From: Actinomyces viscosus | GTDB taxonomy: Bacteria; Actinomycetota; Actinomycetes; Actinomycetales; Actinomycetaceae | NCBI RefSeq assembly: GCF_900637975.1 | Contig: NZ_LR134477.1 | Span: 3,162,001-3,226,000, forward strand | DNA: 64,000 nucleotides | Reading direction: 5' to 3' | Shown: piece after piece, positions 42,762-52,290 of the stretch | Layout: the number at the start of each line of letters is the position of its first letter | Position numbering within the stretch: the stretch's first letter is position 1 | Position numbers and translations under genes: made by a program | Notes under the pieces: model-generated | What the model was told of the DNA's origin: nothing | Database searches by the model: none | What the model saw: the letters and a program-made list of their open reading frames with translations, nothing else

Positions 42762-44330
42762 TCACAGGTGCTGCTGGCGCCTCCTGGGCCCGTTCTGGCG
42801 CACGCCACGAGCCCGGCCGCGACGACGCGGACTGGACGGGGCTCGCGTGGCCCGGGACGCCGGCTCGTGCAGGGCCTGCTGGCCCGTGACAGCCGCACGC
42901 ACCGCCTCAGGTGGGGAACCGGCCTCGAGCTGCTGCTGCGCCCACTGCTCTCGAGCAGCCTGCGAGTCCCAGGCCGTCTCAGCCGCCTGTGCCCAGGAGA
43001 CGTCAGCCTGCTCCCTGCTCGTGGCCGCGGTAGGCGCCCCTCCAGAGGCGTACAGAGCCTCGCGAGCCTCAGCGGCCTCCAGGTTGGTGCGCGCGTGAGC
43101 CACCGAGCCCCGTCCTCGCGCCTCAGCGGCAGCGCCGGCATAGGCGATGCGGTACGCGGCTACGCGTCCTCTGGACGCCGCGTTCTGGTCACCAGTGACT
43201 CCGTAGCCGTTTATCAGGGCGCGCCGCTGGTGCAGCTGGAGACTGTCGAGGTAGGCCTCCGGAGCCATACCGGCTTGCTCGGCCTCACCAGCGGCCGCGC
43301 GCCTAGCCAGCTCGGTGTAGGCGCCGCTCCGGGCGGGGGAGCCGGCTAGCTGCACCGTCCCGGGCACCGTCGGCGCCACCCTGCTTCCCTGGGAGGCGAA
43401 GTGCGCAAACCACTGCTGCGGATCGGGGTAGGAGCCGTCGTGCTCAGCCTGCCAGGACCGCTTGAGCGCCTCCGTGCTGTCAGCGCCGATCACTGAGCTG
43501 ATGTCGACCTGGCTGCGGTCAGTGCCCGTGGCAGCAGCCAGGTCAGCCTGGTAGCCCTCGGTCGCCTGCGCCTCAAGGTCCGGCCTGACCCGGTCGTCCA
43601 GGGACGACAGGGCCGGCGGAGCGTCCAGGTCGTAGCCCTCGGCCGCCAGCGAGGAGTACAGCCTGTGGGCCCACTGCCTGCTGGCGGCGTCCTCATCGAG
43701 GCCAGCCGCCCAGGGCGCGTCATGGGTGCTGTAGTGCTCCTTGACCCAGGCCACGGCCGTGGCCTGCTCGGCCTCCATGACGTCGACCCGAGAGGCTGAG
43801 CGTGCCGGAGGATCCTGGGACGCGGCGTCACGGCCGCGGTCCTGACTGACGTGCTCCTGGGCGGACTCATCAAGACGTCGCCCCCAGTCCTCCCGCTCTT
43901 CGCCGGCGATCGCCGGCGCAGACGCCGCCAGGACCTTGGGGTCCACGTCCTGGCTGGTGAGCGGTTGGATGGGCTGGGTGAGGTCGATGTTCCACCGCAG
44001 CTTGGCCTGCCGCTCGCACTCGGCCACCGCCCGGGCAGCCTCAGGGTCGAGCTGCGAGAAGCGCCCGGCCACGGAGTAGACGTGGGCCGCCTGCTCGACC
44101 GTCGCGGTCTCCCACCAGCCCTCATCGAGGGCCGCCCGGTAGACGGGGGCGGCCAGGCGCCGCTCACCCTCCATGACCTGGCGCAGGCGCCGCTCGTCCT
44201 CAAGGCTCTGCCTCTCGGCCCTGGTCAGGTCGCGCTGACGGCGCCTGGCCAGGAACTCGGCAACCTGCATGCCGGCCCGCCAGCCCTTGGTGATCTCCTG
44301 ACTGGCCTCAGCCAGGACGTCGTCACTCAT
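42762..44330 (-). CDS. Hypothetical protein of the T4SS operon
   Basis: 522 aa, highly charged and helical, with Gln/Ala-rich C-terminal repeats ending RRRGRARGVRQNGPRRRQQ. N-terminal RRQRDLTRAERQSLEDERRLRQVMEGERR could be a coiled coil. No family is recognised. It overlaps virD4 by 4 nt and is the last gene of the leftward secretion operon. The basic tail suggests a DNA-interacting protein or a transferred substrate; this is inference. Confidence 0.7.
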   Translation of the reverse strand: MSDDVLAEASQEITKGWRAGMQVAEFLARRRQRDLTRAERQSLEDERRLRQVMEGERRLAAPVYRAALDEGWWETATVEQAAHVYSVAGRFSQLDPEAARAVAECERQAKLRWNIDLTQPIQPLTSQDVDPKVLAASAPAIAGEEREDWGRRLDESAQEHVSQDRGRDAASQDPPARSASRVDVMEAEQATAVAWVKEHYSTHDAPWAAGLDEDAASRQWAHRLYSSLAAEGYDLDAPPALSSLDDRVRPDLEAQATEGYQADLAAATGTDRSQVDISSVIGADSTEALKRSWQAEHDGSYPDPQQWFAHFASQGSRVAPTVPGTVQLAGSPARSGAYTELARRAAAGEAEQAGMAPEAYLDSLQLHQRRALINGYGVTGDQNAASRGRVAAYRIAYAGAAAEARGRGSVAHARTNLEAAEAREALYASGGAPTAATSREQADVSWAQAAETAWDSQAAREQWAQQQLEAGSPPEAVRAAVTGQQALHEPASRATRAPSSPRRRGRARGVRQNGPRRRQQHL

Positions 44331-46039
44331 CGTCGTGCACCTTCCTTGCTCATCGAGCTACTCGTCGTGGGAATGGTCTCCTCCCAGAACGGGACGAGCC
44401 TTGTCAGCAGGGCGGTCGCCCCGGAGGCCAGCACCCACGCCCGGCCCTGGGGCAGGGAGCCGAGCTGGTCGATCGGGGCGATCTTGCGTTCCTGGGCCTC
44501 CATCGACCTCGTCGACGACGAGCCACCCTGCGAGCTGGTCGTCTGGACCTGATCGACCCAGTGAGATCCGATCAGGTCCGAGAGCATCGAGAGGAACTCC
44601 GGCTCGGAATTGCCTCCGCCGTAGACCTTCACGTTCGCCGCCGACCACAGCGTCTGCATCCCCTCCCGGCCCCACGCCGTGACCCCCTGGGACCAGCTCT
44701 GGAGCATCGCCTCCACCAGGATCCCCCGTGACCCGAAGTGCGAGTACTGGGCCGGCAGCTGGCTCCACCGGCAGACGTTCGCCGCCTCGTCCAGCTCCAC
44801 CAGGACCGGAACGCTCAGCCGGCCGCCGCTCTGACGCTTGGCATACTCCATCGCGGTCTCGGTGAAGACCATCGTCAGGGCCGTCACCACAGGGGCAGCG
44901 CTCACCGGCCCCTCCTGGCTGAGCAGGTAGAGAGTGTCAGAGCTGCGCACAAGATCCTCGATACGCAGCTCCGGGATCCAGTTGTTCGGCCTCACCCACG
45001 ACATGGTCCGGTCGTCAGTCGTGAACCCCATGATTTGCTGCGCCCCGGCGAAGATGCCCGAACGGGTCACCTCCACCATGTTGAGCGTGGCCTGGAGCTC
45101 ATCGGCCTTCTCGTACTCCCCGGCCTGGCGCAGGAGCATCACCGGCTCGTCATCACTGGGGTCGTTGACCCACCGCTTGACCGCATCCAGCCACTGCCCC
45201 GACCTGGCGGCGGCCAGCAGCAGGCGAGCCACCAGGTCACGCGCACCGGTGTCGAAGAACGGGTTGGACTGGCCCGTGGCCGGCCGGCTGGCGTCCATCA
45301 GCGCCTGCGCCATCGCAGTGGCTCGCACTGAGCTGGTGACGTAGCTCAACGGGTTCCACCAGAAGGACTGAGGCTCACCGACGATCTCCTGCGGGTCGAA
45401 CACCCACACCTTGCCGCGCTCCTGACGCGCCTGACGTGTCAGCTCCACGATGTCGGGCTTGTTGGACGTCGCCACCACCAGGCCCGGGGCCGCCAGGATC
45501 CTGGGGACCACCCAGCAGGTCGTCTTGCCCGTCCTGGGGCCGGCGATCCCCACCCCCACCGCCTCAAAGTCGGAGTACAGGGGCCGGCTGTCACTGACCG
45601 CCCTGCCTATCGGAAGCCCGAAGCTGTCGGTGGCCACCTTCAGGCGTCGGGCGGTGGACTCCACCTGTCCCCGGCTGAGCGGCTCCGTGTCACGCCTGTA
45701 GCCCACCAGCGCCGACGCCTCGTCCCCACGCCGGCGTCGAGCACGCCCACGACGACGCACCAGATGGACCCCCAGCACCACCACCGGCAGGAGTGCCGCC
45801 ACGAGACCGACGCACACCCACATACCGGGCGTTGCCTTCAGTGGCCCCTTGCCCAGCGCCAGGACCAGGTCGAAAGGGTTCCACGACGGTGAAGGCTGGC
45901 CGTTCCACCACGCCCACAGGTGCACGCCCACCTCCAGGCACACCGAGAAGACCCCGAAGGCGATCAGTCCCAGCCACAGCAGGATCGTGGACGGCTCCCA
46001 CGTCCTGATCTCGTCACGCAGCCTCACTGCCCTCACCAC
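44327..46039 (-). CDS. Type IV coupling protein (VirD4/TraG)
   Basis: 570 aa. Two N-terminal membrane segments (LLWLGLIAFGVFSVCLEVGV and MWVCVGLVAALLPVVVLGV) precede a cytoplasmic hexameric ATPase. Walker A is GPRTGKTT (167-174) and Walker B LVELDEAANV. The FDPQEIVG and SQEGPVSAAPVVTALT regions are typical of TraG/VirD4 proteins. It recruits the relaxase-DNA complex to the channel. It starts GTG inside the end of the VirB4-like gene (26-nt overlap). Confidence 0.93.
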   Translation of the reverse strand: MVRAVRLRDEIRTWEPSTILLWLGLIAFGVFSVCLEVGVHLWAWWNGQPSPSWNPFDLVLALGKGPLKATPGMWVCVGLVAALLPVVVLGVHLVRRRGRARRRRGDEASALVGYRRDTEPLSRGQVESTARRLKVATDSFGLPIGRAVSDSRPLYSDFEAVGVGIAGPRTGKTTCWVVPRILAAPGLVVATSNKPDIVELTRQARQERGKVWVFDPQEIVGEPQSFWWNPLSYVTSSVRATAMAQALMDASRPATGQSNPFFDTGARDLVARLLLAAARSGQWLDAVKRWVNDPSDDEPVMLLRQAGEYEKADELQATLNMVEVTRSGIFAGAQQIMGFTTDDRTMSWVRPNNWIPELRIEDLVRSSDTLYLLSQEGPVSAAPVVTALTMVFTETAMEYAKRQSGGRLSVPVLVELDEAANVCRWSQLPAQYSHFGSRGILVEAMLQSWSQGVTAWGREGMQTLWSAANVKVYGGGNSEPEFLSMLSDLIGSHWVDQVQTTSSQGGSSSTRSMEAQERKIAPIDQLGSLPQGRAWVLASGATALLTRLVPFWEETIPTTSSSMSKEGARR

Positions 46040-47555
46040 CCTGCATCGTCCACCGCTTGTTCGTGTTGTTGATGTCCACCTCGGAGGCTGCCAGGTGCAG
46101 GTGGAACGGGACTCCCGGGGCGTCAGAGGTCTTGAGCATGAAGTTGCCCATCCCGGCCGGCGGGACGTTCTCCCCCGACGTCGGGTCCAGGCTGCCCGGT
46201 GCGTTCCACGAGCGCAGCAGGGACTGCTCCTCCTGACTGAGGTTGAACACCGTGGCGATCATGTCCATCTCCCGCGGTGGGACACCGGCGGTGAACAGCA
46301 TCTTGGAGCGCTCCACGAAGCCGCGCGCCTTGACCCGGTCCTCCTCATTGGGAAGGGTGTCCATGTCGGTGATCGAGTGCGTGCACAGCATCTGCCCTAC
46401 ACCCACAGACCGGTTCGTGCGCGTCAGCGCGTCGATCCGGTCGACCAGGCCCGGCGAGGCGCGCATGATCCGCCACATCTCGTCCATGATGACGTTGTAG
46501 TGGCGCCGAGGCGCCACGCCCGCGTCAGCCAGGACCTGAGCGATCTCCACCGTCGCGAACCCGTACGACCAGGTGGACAACAACGTCGCGGCCTGTACGT
46601 CGCTGGACTCGTCCCTCGTCGCCGACACATCGAACACCACCGCACGGTCCATCATCATCGGCGTCGTCGTGGCCGCAGCGAAGATCCCGCCCAACCTCCC
46701 CGACAACAGGGCCATCAGGGAGGCCTCCAGGTTCTCGGTGACGTCCAGGTAGCGCTCCATCGACCCCCGGTCCAGGGCCGCGGCACGCAGCTGCGGCGGG
46801 GCCTCGCGCACCACCTCCAGCAGGTCGGCCAGCACCGGTGCCCCGCCGCGCTCCTCCAGGATCCTCACCGCAGCGTCCAGGATCACCTCCTCGCGGTCGG
46901 TGGGGGCCTGACGGCGCACGATGTGCACCAGGGATACCACCATGTTCTTCTTGCGCTCGTGCGCCGCCTGGAGCAGCGCCGCCCGCTCCTGCGGGTGGTC
47001 GGCCAGCAGCTCCGCCGCCTCGGCCACGTTACCGGCGTCCAGCGGGTTGATACCCGCCAGCCCGTGGCCGATACGCACCACCTGACCGCCGATGGCCTCG
47101 ACAGCGTCGACATAGTCCGGCTTGATGTCGCCCAAGATCATGCTGTGGATCCCTCGGTTGGCCAGCCCCAGCATGATCCTCCTGATCAACGTGGACTTCC
47201 CCAGGCCGTTCAGGCCCATCACCATCGCCGAGGGCGCCGAGATGATCCGCCGCTCGAACCACGCCATGTGGTCCGCGCAGACGGTCCCGGGCCCGTTGAG
47301 GTTCTCACCCAGGATCACCCCCTCAAGCGGGGTCGCCCCGCCAACCACGAACGGGTACAGGCCGCACGCCTGCACCGAGGTGGTGCGGAACATCCGCACC
47401 CTCGGCATCATCGCGGCCCGGCCGCCTCCCGGCCCCGCCGGCCCCAGGGCGCCGGCGGCCGGCGAGGAGCCGCCCCCGGTCAGCAGCCCCCACATCTGGC
47501 CGGCGACCTCGACCGCCCCGCGGGCCACACCCGCCAGAGCCTTGAACCCGTCCAT
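46014..47555 (-). CDS. VirB4/TraC-like conjugation ATPase
   Basis: 513 aa from ATG 47555, which overlaps the preceding stop (TGATG). Walker A is GLNGLGKST (Lys near 120) and the Walker B region is NVIMDEMWRIM. VLGQMLCTHS-like (GVGQMLCTHSITDM) and PREMDMIATVFNLS motifs match the ATP/GTP-binding proteins of actinobacterial type IV systems. It lacks a large N-terminal domain; that role is probably played by the SCO6880-like protein just upstream. It powers assembly and substrate movement. Confidence 0.9.
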   Translation of the reverse strand: MDGFKALAGVARGAVEVAGQMWGLLTGGGSSPAAGALGPAGPGGGRAAMMPRVRMFRTTSVQACGLYPFVVGGATPLEGVILGENLNGPGTVCADHMAWFERRIISAPSAMVMGLNGLGKSTLIRRIMLGLANRGIHSMILGDIKPDYVDAVEAIGGQVVRIGHGLAGINPLDAGNVAEAAELLADHPQERAALLQAAHERKKNMVVSLVHIVRRQAPTDREEVILDAAVRILEERGGAPVLADLLEVVREAPPQLRAAALDRGSMERYLDVTENLEASLMALLSGRLGGIFAAATTTPMMMDRAVVFDVSATRDESSDVQAATLLSTWSYGFATVEIAQVLADAGVAPRRHYNVIMDEMWRIMRASPGLVDRIDALTRTNRSVGVGQMLCTHSITDMDTLPNEEDRVKARGFVERSKMLFTAGVPPREMDMIATVFNLSQEEQSLLRSWNAPGSLDPTSGENVPPAGMGNFMLKTSDAPGVPFHLHLAASEVDINNTNKRWTMQGGEGSEAA

Positions 47556-49051
47556 CAGCGCGTCCTCCTCCTCATGTCCTGGTCTCCCGGCCGGAGCCCC
47601 AGCGGCAGCCCCACAGCGAACCCGGAGTCCTGGGCGCCCCACGCCTCACGGATCAGTAGGCGGCTGGAGGCCGCCAGCGACTCCACCGGCGCCGCCGCGT
47701 CCTCCACGTCACCCGACGTCGTGGTGCACGTGATGACTGCCCCGAAGTCGAGCAGCCCGCCCCCGGCGGCCTCCTCATCAGCCATCTGGCGAGCCACCTG
47801 CGCCTCACGCATAGCTCGGGCGCTCGGGTTACCGCCGCTGGTATACAGCCGTGCGTTGGCCTGGTTCACGTCGTTGTCGATGATCGACGGGGCCATGGCG
47901 GCGTCAATCGGGCGGTAGAGCCACGTCACCCGCTTGCGCTCGACACTCGGGTGCAGCCCCAGGATGGGCTCCAGCACCCTGAACTGCACCGTCCCCGACG
48001 GCGGTGAGCTCATGGTCCACACCCTCGAGACACCCGAGTCGTGCTCATACCGGTCCCGGCCGGTGTCGTGCCCGGCAGGACCGCACTGGCCCCACTCAAG
48101 AGCAGCCGTCTCGCCCCGCGAGGCCGCAGCATCGAACAGAGCGGCGCTAACCGGGTCGTGAGCCACCCGCACCATCTGGCACAGCTCGCCAGCCGTCATC
48201 AGGTGCACCGGCCCTGTACCGGCGTGCTGAAGCGTCTGGGTCAAGCCCGGAAGCCGAGCCGCGATCTCCTGCTCAGCCAGGTCCTGCTTACCGGCCCCCA
48301 GCGCCGCAGGAGAGAACGTCAACGTGGCCCACACCTTGATGTCCACGGCCCCCTGCGCAGAGGAGTCCACCACCTCACTGATCACCCGGCGGGCGGCCTC
48401 CGGCGCCCCAGGCGCCGACTGGCGCGCCATGGCCCGCCGAAGACGCTCCCCGGAGTCCGGGCAGGTCTCCACGGTCACCGACGCGGCCACCACAGCCGCC
48501 TCACCCGACAGGTTCCCCAGCCAGTGCCCGAACAGGGCGACCAGGTCATTGGCCTGATCCAGGTCCACCAGTCCCGTCCCCGGAGGGGACAGGGCCATCA
48601 CCACTGCCAGGGACTTGTCCCCGTGATGGATCAGCGCGAACGGGCGCCCTACGGAGTCCGTGTGCTCACTCAGGGTCGAGCGCCACAGCACCCCCGGCAG
48701 CCGGAAGCCGCCAGTGGTGTAGCGAGGCGCCAAGGGCCCCGACACGTACCGGGTACTCCCGGCCCGCACCGAACGACGAAACCGCAGCCTCTCAGCACCC
48801 CGGTCCAGCAGCGACATCCCGTGCTTGTCCTTCGTCGTCACCAAATACAGCACACCAGCCTCAACCAGCAGCACCACACCGGCCCATACGACGCCCTTGA
48901 TCATCATCACCATGATCACCACGACCAGACCGGCGAGCGCTGCCATCGTCTCCAGCATGGTCAGCGCGCCGATACCCGCCGACCGGGGCTCACGCCACCC
49001 GCCGTAGGTACGCACCTCGGCCTTCACCTGCGCCTGAACAGCAGCACTCAT
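47555..49051 (-). CDS. SCO6880-like transfer protein
   Basis: 498 aa. Two adjacent N-terminal membrane segments (ALTMLETMAALAGLVVVIMVM and GVVWAGVVLLVEAGVLYLV) precede a long soluble part with ATRYVSGPLAPRYTTGGF-type and KVWATLTFSPAALG segments. This matches the SCO6880 family, found next to VirB4 in actinobacterial T4SS loci and resembling a PrgI/VirB3 plus the VirB4 N-domain. It overlaps the gene on each side. I infer that it and the VirB4-like ATPase act as one split protein. Confidence 0.85.
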   Translation of the reverse strand: MSAAVQAQVKAEVRTYGGWREPRSAGIGALTMLETMAALAGLVVVIMVMMIKGVVWAGVVLLVEAGVLYLVTTKDKHGMSLLDRGAERLRFRRSVRAGSTRYVSGPLAPRYTTGGFRLPGVLWRSTLSEHTDSVGRPFALIHHGDKSLAVVMALSPPGTGLVDLDQANDLVALFGHWLGNLSGEAAVVAASVTVETCPDSGERLRRAMARQSAPGAPEAARRVISEVVDSSAQGAVDIKVWATLTFSPAALGAGKQDLAEQEIAARLPGLTQTLQHAGTGPVHLMTAGELCQMVRVAHDPVSAALFDAAASRGETAALEWGQCGPAGHDTGRDRYEHDSGVSRVWTMSSPPSGTVQFRVLEPILGLHPSVERKRVTWLYRPIDAAMAPSIIDNDVNQANARLYTSGGNPSARAMREAQVARQMADEEAAGGGLLDFGAVITCTTTSGDVEDAAAPVESLAASSRLLIREAWGAQDSGFAVGLPLGLRPGDQDMRRRTR

Positions 49052-50475
49052 CTCCTGTGCACCTCTCTCGCTCCTGTTGACTGTCTACCCCCACTACCAC
49101 CGGCAGCACCGCCGCCGGAACGCGCCCCACTTGAGGCCCCGCGCCCGCCCTGGACACCGGACGACCCCGCCGCACCGGGCGCAGCCACCGGAGCGGCACC
49201 CCCAGCACCGGTGGTCTGCTCGGCCACGCTCTTGGCGGCACCCACACCAGCACCCACGACCTTGGCGCCAGCCGCGATCCCGGCCCCCACAGGACCAGCC
49301 GCCGCAGCAGCGCCACCACCAGCAGCAGCCGCACCGCCGCCGGCCGCAGCGCCGCCGCCACCACCGGCGGCGCCAGCAGCTCCACCACCAGAAGCGCCAC
49401 CGGCCCCGCCGGCCGCGGCTCCACCGCCGCCACCAGCAGCACCGCCCGTAGGCGCCGCACCGGTAGGCGCCTGCATCGACTGCGGCTGACTCGGTGGGCT
49501 GGAGGACGAGCCCCCACCGCCACCGCCACCGCTTCCGCCGGAGCCGCCCTGGAACATGGACCGGTTCGCCACGTTCACCGCGCCCGTGGCCAGCATCCCG
49601 CCGAGCAGGCCGCCAGTACCCCCACCGCCACCGAGGTTCGCCGTCACCGGCACCAGGAACATCACCAGCGCAGGCAGCGCCACAATCGCCAGGATCAGGA
49701 AGATGATCCCCATCAGAAACTTCCCGATATCGTCGCTGAAGCTGTAGGAGTCCCCCGACAGCAGCTTCAGCGAAGCCGCGTAGATCGTCGACGCCGTCGG
49801 CTTGAAAGCGATGAGAGCCATCGTCCAGGCCATGTACTTGTTGAACCACTGCTGGCCCCACTTCGTCGTCGACGCAGCCGCAGCCAGCGGCGAGAAACCA
49901 GTCAGAAGAGTCAGCAGCCCCGAGCGGACGAACATCAAGAAAACCTGCACGATGTTCGAAAGCAACGCGATCAGGCCCCCGACGATGAGCATGATCATGC
50001 CCAGCTGCCCGGTCTGAAACAGTCCCATGTCCAGGATCTTGGTCAAAAACTTCCCGTCATCCTGAGACCCAGCCTGCTCAATGATCCACGGCGAGTACAG
50101 GTCCCCGATCTCAAGCATCAGCTGCGTGATCGTCGGGAAGGCCGCCCCCACCACGATCAGGCGCAGCAGACCGCCCTGCGCGTCCTGCAACGGCTCGACC
50201 CGCTGCCGCCAGGCCATCTGCATAGCAGCGACCACCAGCGACACGATGGCGATCACAATCACCAGCCACCGCTGGTGCTCCTGAATGAACGACGCCACCG
50301 ACTCATCGCCACCGACATTCGTCTTGACGTTCACCCAGATCGTGCCCAGGGACACCAGGGTCTTATTCACACCGTCCGTGATGTGCTCAGCCCACTTCGA
50401 GACGATGTCGTCCCCGGCCTGAGCGACCGTCTCGCTGACCTTGCACGAGACCTCCCAGAAGTGGCAGTCACTCAT
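49048..50475 (-). CDS. VirB6/TrbL-like polytopic membrane protein
   Basis: 475 aa. Six or so membrane segments in the first 290 residues (for example WLVIVIAIVSLVVAAMQM, GMIMLIVGGLIALLSNIVQVFLMFV, GIIFLILAIVALPALVMFLVPV) are followed by about 150 residues of Gly/Ala/Ser repeats and a basic end. This is the TrbL/VirB6 layout and probably the inner-membrane channel core. The low-complexity tail is unusually long. It overlaps the SCO6880-like gene by 4 nt. Confidence 0.85.
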   Translation of the reverse strand: MSDCHFWEVSCKVSETVAQAGDDIVSKWAEHITDGVNKTLVSLGTIWVNVKTNVGGDESVASFIQEHQRWLVIVIAIVSLVVAAMQMAWRQRVEPLQDAQGGLLRLIVVGAAFPTITQLMLEIGDLYSPWIIEQAGSQDDGKFLTKILDMGLFQTGQLGMIMLIVGGLIALLSNIVQVFLMFVRSGLLTLLTGFSPLAAAASTTKWGQQWFNKYMAWTMALIAFKPTASTIYAASLKLLSGDSYSFSDDIGKFLMGIIFLILAIVALPALVMFLVPVTANLGGGGGTGGLLGGMLATGAVNVANRSMFQGGSGGSGGGGGGGSSSSPPSQPQSMQAPTGAAPTGGAAGGGGGAAAGGAGGASGGGAAGAAGGGGGAAAGGGAAAAGGGAAAAAGPVGAGIAAGAKVVGAGVGAAKSVAEQTTGAGGAAPVAAPGAAGSSGVQGGRGASSGARSGGGAAGGSGGRQSTGAREVHRR

Positions 50476-50476
50476 A

Positions 50477-51280
50477 TCAGATGTTCCACTCCGTGAAACC
50501 GCCCGCCGCCACGGACGCCACCGGCTCCTGCCCCCAGGCGTTGGACGCCGGCGCCACGACCTTCCAGTCGCCGTTCTCCCAGCGCAGGAGAACCGGCCAG
50601 GACACCAGCCCCTCGTCCGAAGAACGCCCGGTCCTCACCGCCAGGGTCACGACGACCTCGTCAGAGCTGCGGACGTCGACCTTGAAACCCTTGATCCCCA
50701 CCGGGCTGGTGGTCGACCCGTCCCAGCCGTCATCAACCTGACGAGCCAGACGGTCCCTGTCCTCCCCCTCAGCCATCAGCGTCGTGATGACCTCAGGCAG
50801 CCTCTGCTGCGAGGAGAACCACTTCATCCAGTTCGCCGACGCAACCACCGCCCCCGTAGGGGAGTGGGCGAAGCACCGGCTGATACCCGTGCGGATACCC
50901 GGCCCCGCACCATCAACCACCGGGACACCAACCCCCGGGGCGATCGTGGTGATATCACCTACGGGCGCCTGCACCGGGACCTGCTGGTCCCCCGCCGCCA
51001 GGCCGCACACCGACGCCGACGCACCCTCACCGGCAGAAGCACCACCAGCCCCCGCGGCGCCCTCAGACGCTGCCGGCGCCGGCGCAGCCGAAGGAGCCGG
51101 CGAACCACGACCGGCGCGGCCGCCGCCGCTGACGACGCGGCCACCAACCACCCAGCCGCCAGCAGCAAGAATGACCACCAGGAACACCACCGCAGCAATG
51201 AACCACGGCGACGTAAACGGACTACTGCTCTTCTGACCGGCACCCTCCGGGCTGCCAGCCGACACGTTCCCCCCGCTCAT
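50477..51280 (-). CDS. VirB8-like single-pass transfer protein
   Basis: 267 aa from ATG 51280 (TGATG junction with the pilin-like gene). One membrane segment (SPWFIAAVVFLVVILAAGGWVVGG) follows a short cytoplasmic tail. Then come a Ser/Ala/Pro linker and an extracellular NTF2-like domain with ANWMKWFSSQQRLPEVITTLM and PVLLRWENGDWKVVAP. This is the TcpC/VirB8 pattern of Gram-positive conjugation systems. Confidence 0.78.
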   Translation of the reverse strand: MSGGNVSAGSPEGAGQKSSSPFTSPWFIAAVVFLVVILAAGGWVVGGRVVSGGGRAGRGSPAPSAAPAPAASEGAAGAGGASAGEGASASVCGLAAGDQQVPVQAPVGDITTIAPGVGVPVVDGAGPGIRTGISRCFAHSPTGAVVASANWMKWFSSQQRLPEVITTLMAEGEDRDRLARQVDDGWDGSTTSPVGIKGFKVDVRSSDEVVVTLAVRTGRSSDEGLVSWPVLLRWENGDWKVVAPASNAWGQEPVASVAAGGFTEWNI

Positions 51281-51585
51281 CACTGCAACGCCTGAATCAG
51301 AGAGCCGGCCGCGCCGCACACGATCGCGGCGGCCATGACGAAACCCAGGGCCTTGGCGTGGTCCTCACCCTCACCGCGCCTGTTATTGATCGCGAGCTTC
51401 GCGGCCACGGCCACCAGCCCGAAGATACAGATGGCGAAGCAGACCCATTTGGACCAGCCGATAATCGTGTCCGTCTTCGTCGCCACACCAGGAGGCGCCA
51501 CCGGGCCCGAGTCCACAGGCACAAGACCCGCCTGCAGAAGACGGGTGTGCACATTCGCCACAGCACCGAGAACGACATCATTCAT
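51280..51585 (-). CDS. Pilin-like small membrane protein (VirB2/PrgI type)
   Basis: 101 aa with two hydrophobic segments (WVCFAICIFGLVAVAAKLA and ALGFVMAAAIVCGAAGSLIQAL) joined by a charged turn. The size and position, just before VirB8- and VirB6-like genes, fit a VirB2 pilin-like channel component. It overlaps neighbours on both sides by 1-4 nt. Confidence 0.7.
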   Translation of the reverse strand: MNDVVLGAVANVHTRLLQAGLVPVDSGPVAPPGVATKTDTIIGWSKWVCFAICIFGLVAVAAKLAINNRRGEGEDHAKALGFVMAAAIVCGAAGSLIQALQ

Positions 51586-52169
51586 GAGCTCTTCCTCTCA
51601 TCGTTGTTGATCTTGTTGATGGTCTTGATGATCCGGCGCACGCGCAGACCCCTGTGCGCCTCGCTCGGCTGGCTCAGCCGCCACGACGCCTGCCACGGCA
51701 CGCGCAGCACCACGGGAAACGCCCCGCTCACGTCACGCACCAGCCGCGCAAGAGGCTTCGGGCGACGCCGGCCCGGGGCGTCCGCCCCCAGGACCAGCCC
51801 CAGGAGCTCCACCCCCGGAACCGTGCCCTCCAGCCACTCCACGGCCGCAGCCCGAGCGGCCTCCAGCCCGGCAGCATGAGTCCGCGCCGCCACCAGCACC
51901 CGCACGCCCTCACCAGGCACAGCCGGCACCGGCCACGACACCCCCGCGTCCCCCGCGCCCAGCAGACCCGCCCACGTCGAGGTCCCAGCCCCACCATGAG
52001 CCCCAACGACCCACAGCGCCGACCCCCGAACCTGCACACGCCCCAGACGCCGCGACGCCGACACCTCAGCCCCGCTGGCCCACCTGCGGTAGTCCACGCC
52101 CAGCACCTCCACGCCGTCACTGACCGGCTCAGGAGGTGCAGGCTCCTGCACCCACGGATTGCTTCCCAT
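51582..52169 (-). CDS. DUF6668-like P-loop protein, first gene of the T4SS operon
   Basis: 195 aa from ATG 52169; ATG 52175 is also possible. VVGAHGGAGTSTWAGLLG is a P-loop-like glycine motif of the ParA/MinD type but lacks the usual Lys-Thr, as in DUF6668 proteins of actinobacterial mobile elements. GVRVLVAARTHAAGLEAARAAAVEWL follows. It probably no longer hydrolyses ATP in the usual way. The start lies in the shared 25-bp motif, and no ribosome site is visible, so leaderless initiation is likely. Confidence 0.72.
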   Translation of the reverse strand: MGSNPWVQEPAPPEPVSDGVEVLGVDYRRWASGAEVSASRRLGRVQVRGSALWVVGAHGGAGTSTWAGLLGAGDAGVSWPVPAVPGEGVRVLVAARTHAAGLEAARAAAVEWLEGTVPGVELLGLVLGADAPGRRRPKPLARLVRDVSGAFPVVLRVPWQASWRLSQPSEAHRGLRVRRIIKTINKINNDERKSS

Positions 52170-52170
52170 G

Positions 52171-52195
52171 CCCATCACGTAGAACGTGGGCGCAC
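52171..52195 (-). promoter_or_regulatory. Shared 25-bp upstream motif, copy 2
   Basis: Matches 21 of 25 bases with 36679-36703. On the minus strand a TACGTG (possible -10) ends six nt before the ATG at 52169, compatible with a leaderless promoter for the secretion operon. Confidence 0.45.
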
Positions 52196-52290
52196 GACAC
52201 CCGCCTACAACAAGGGAAGACACCACCACCCTCCGGTACCGTGGTGCCCACCACACCCAAAAGCACGAAGAAAACAGGGGGAAACAAGCC

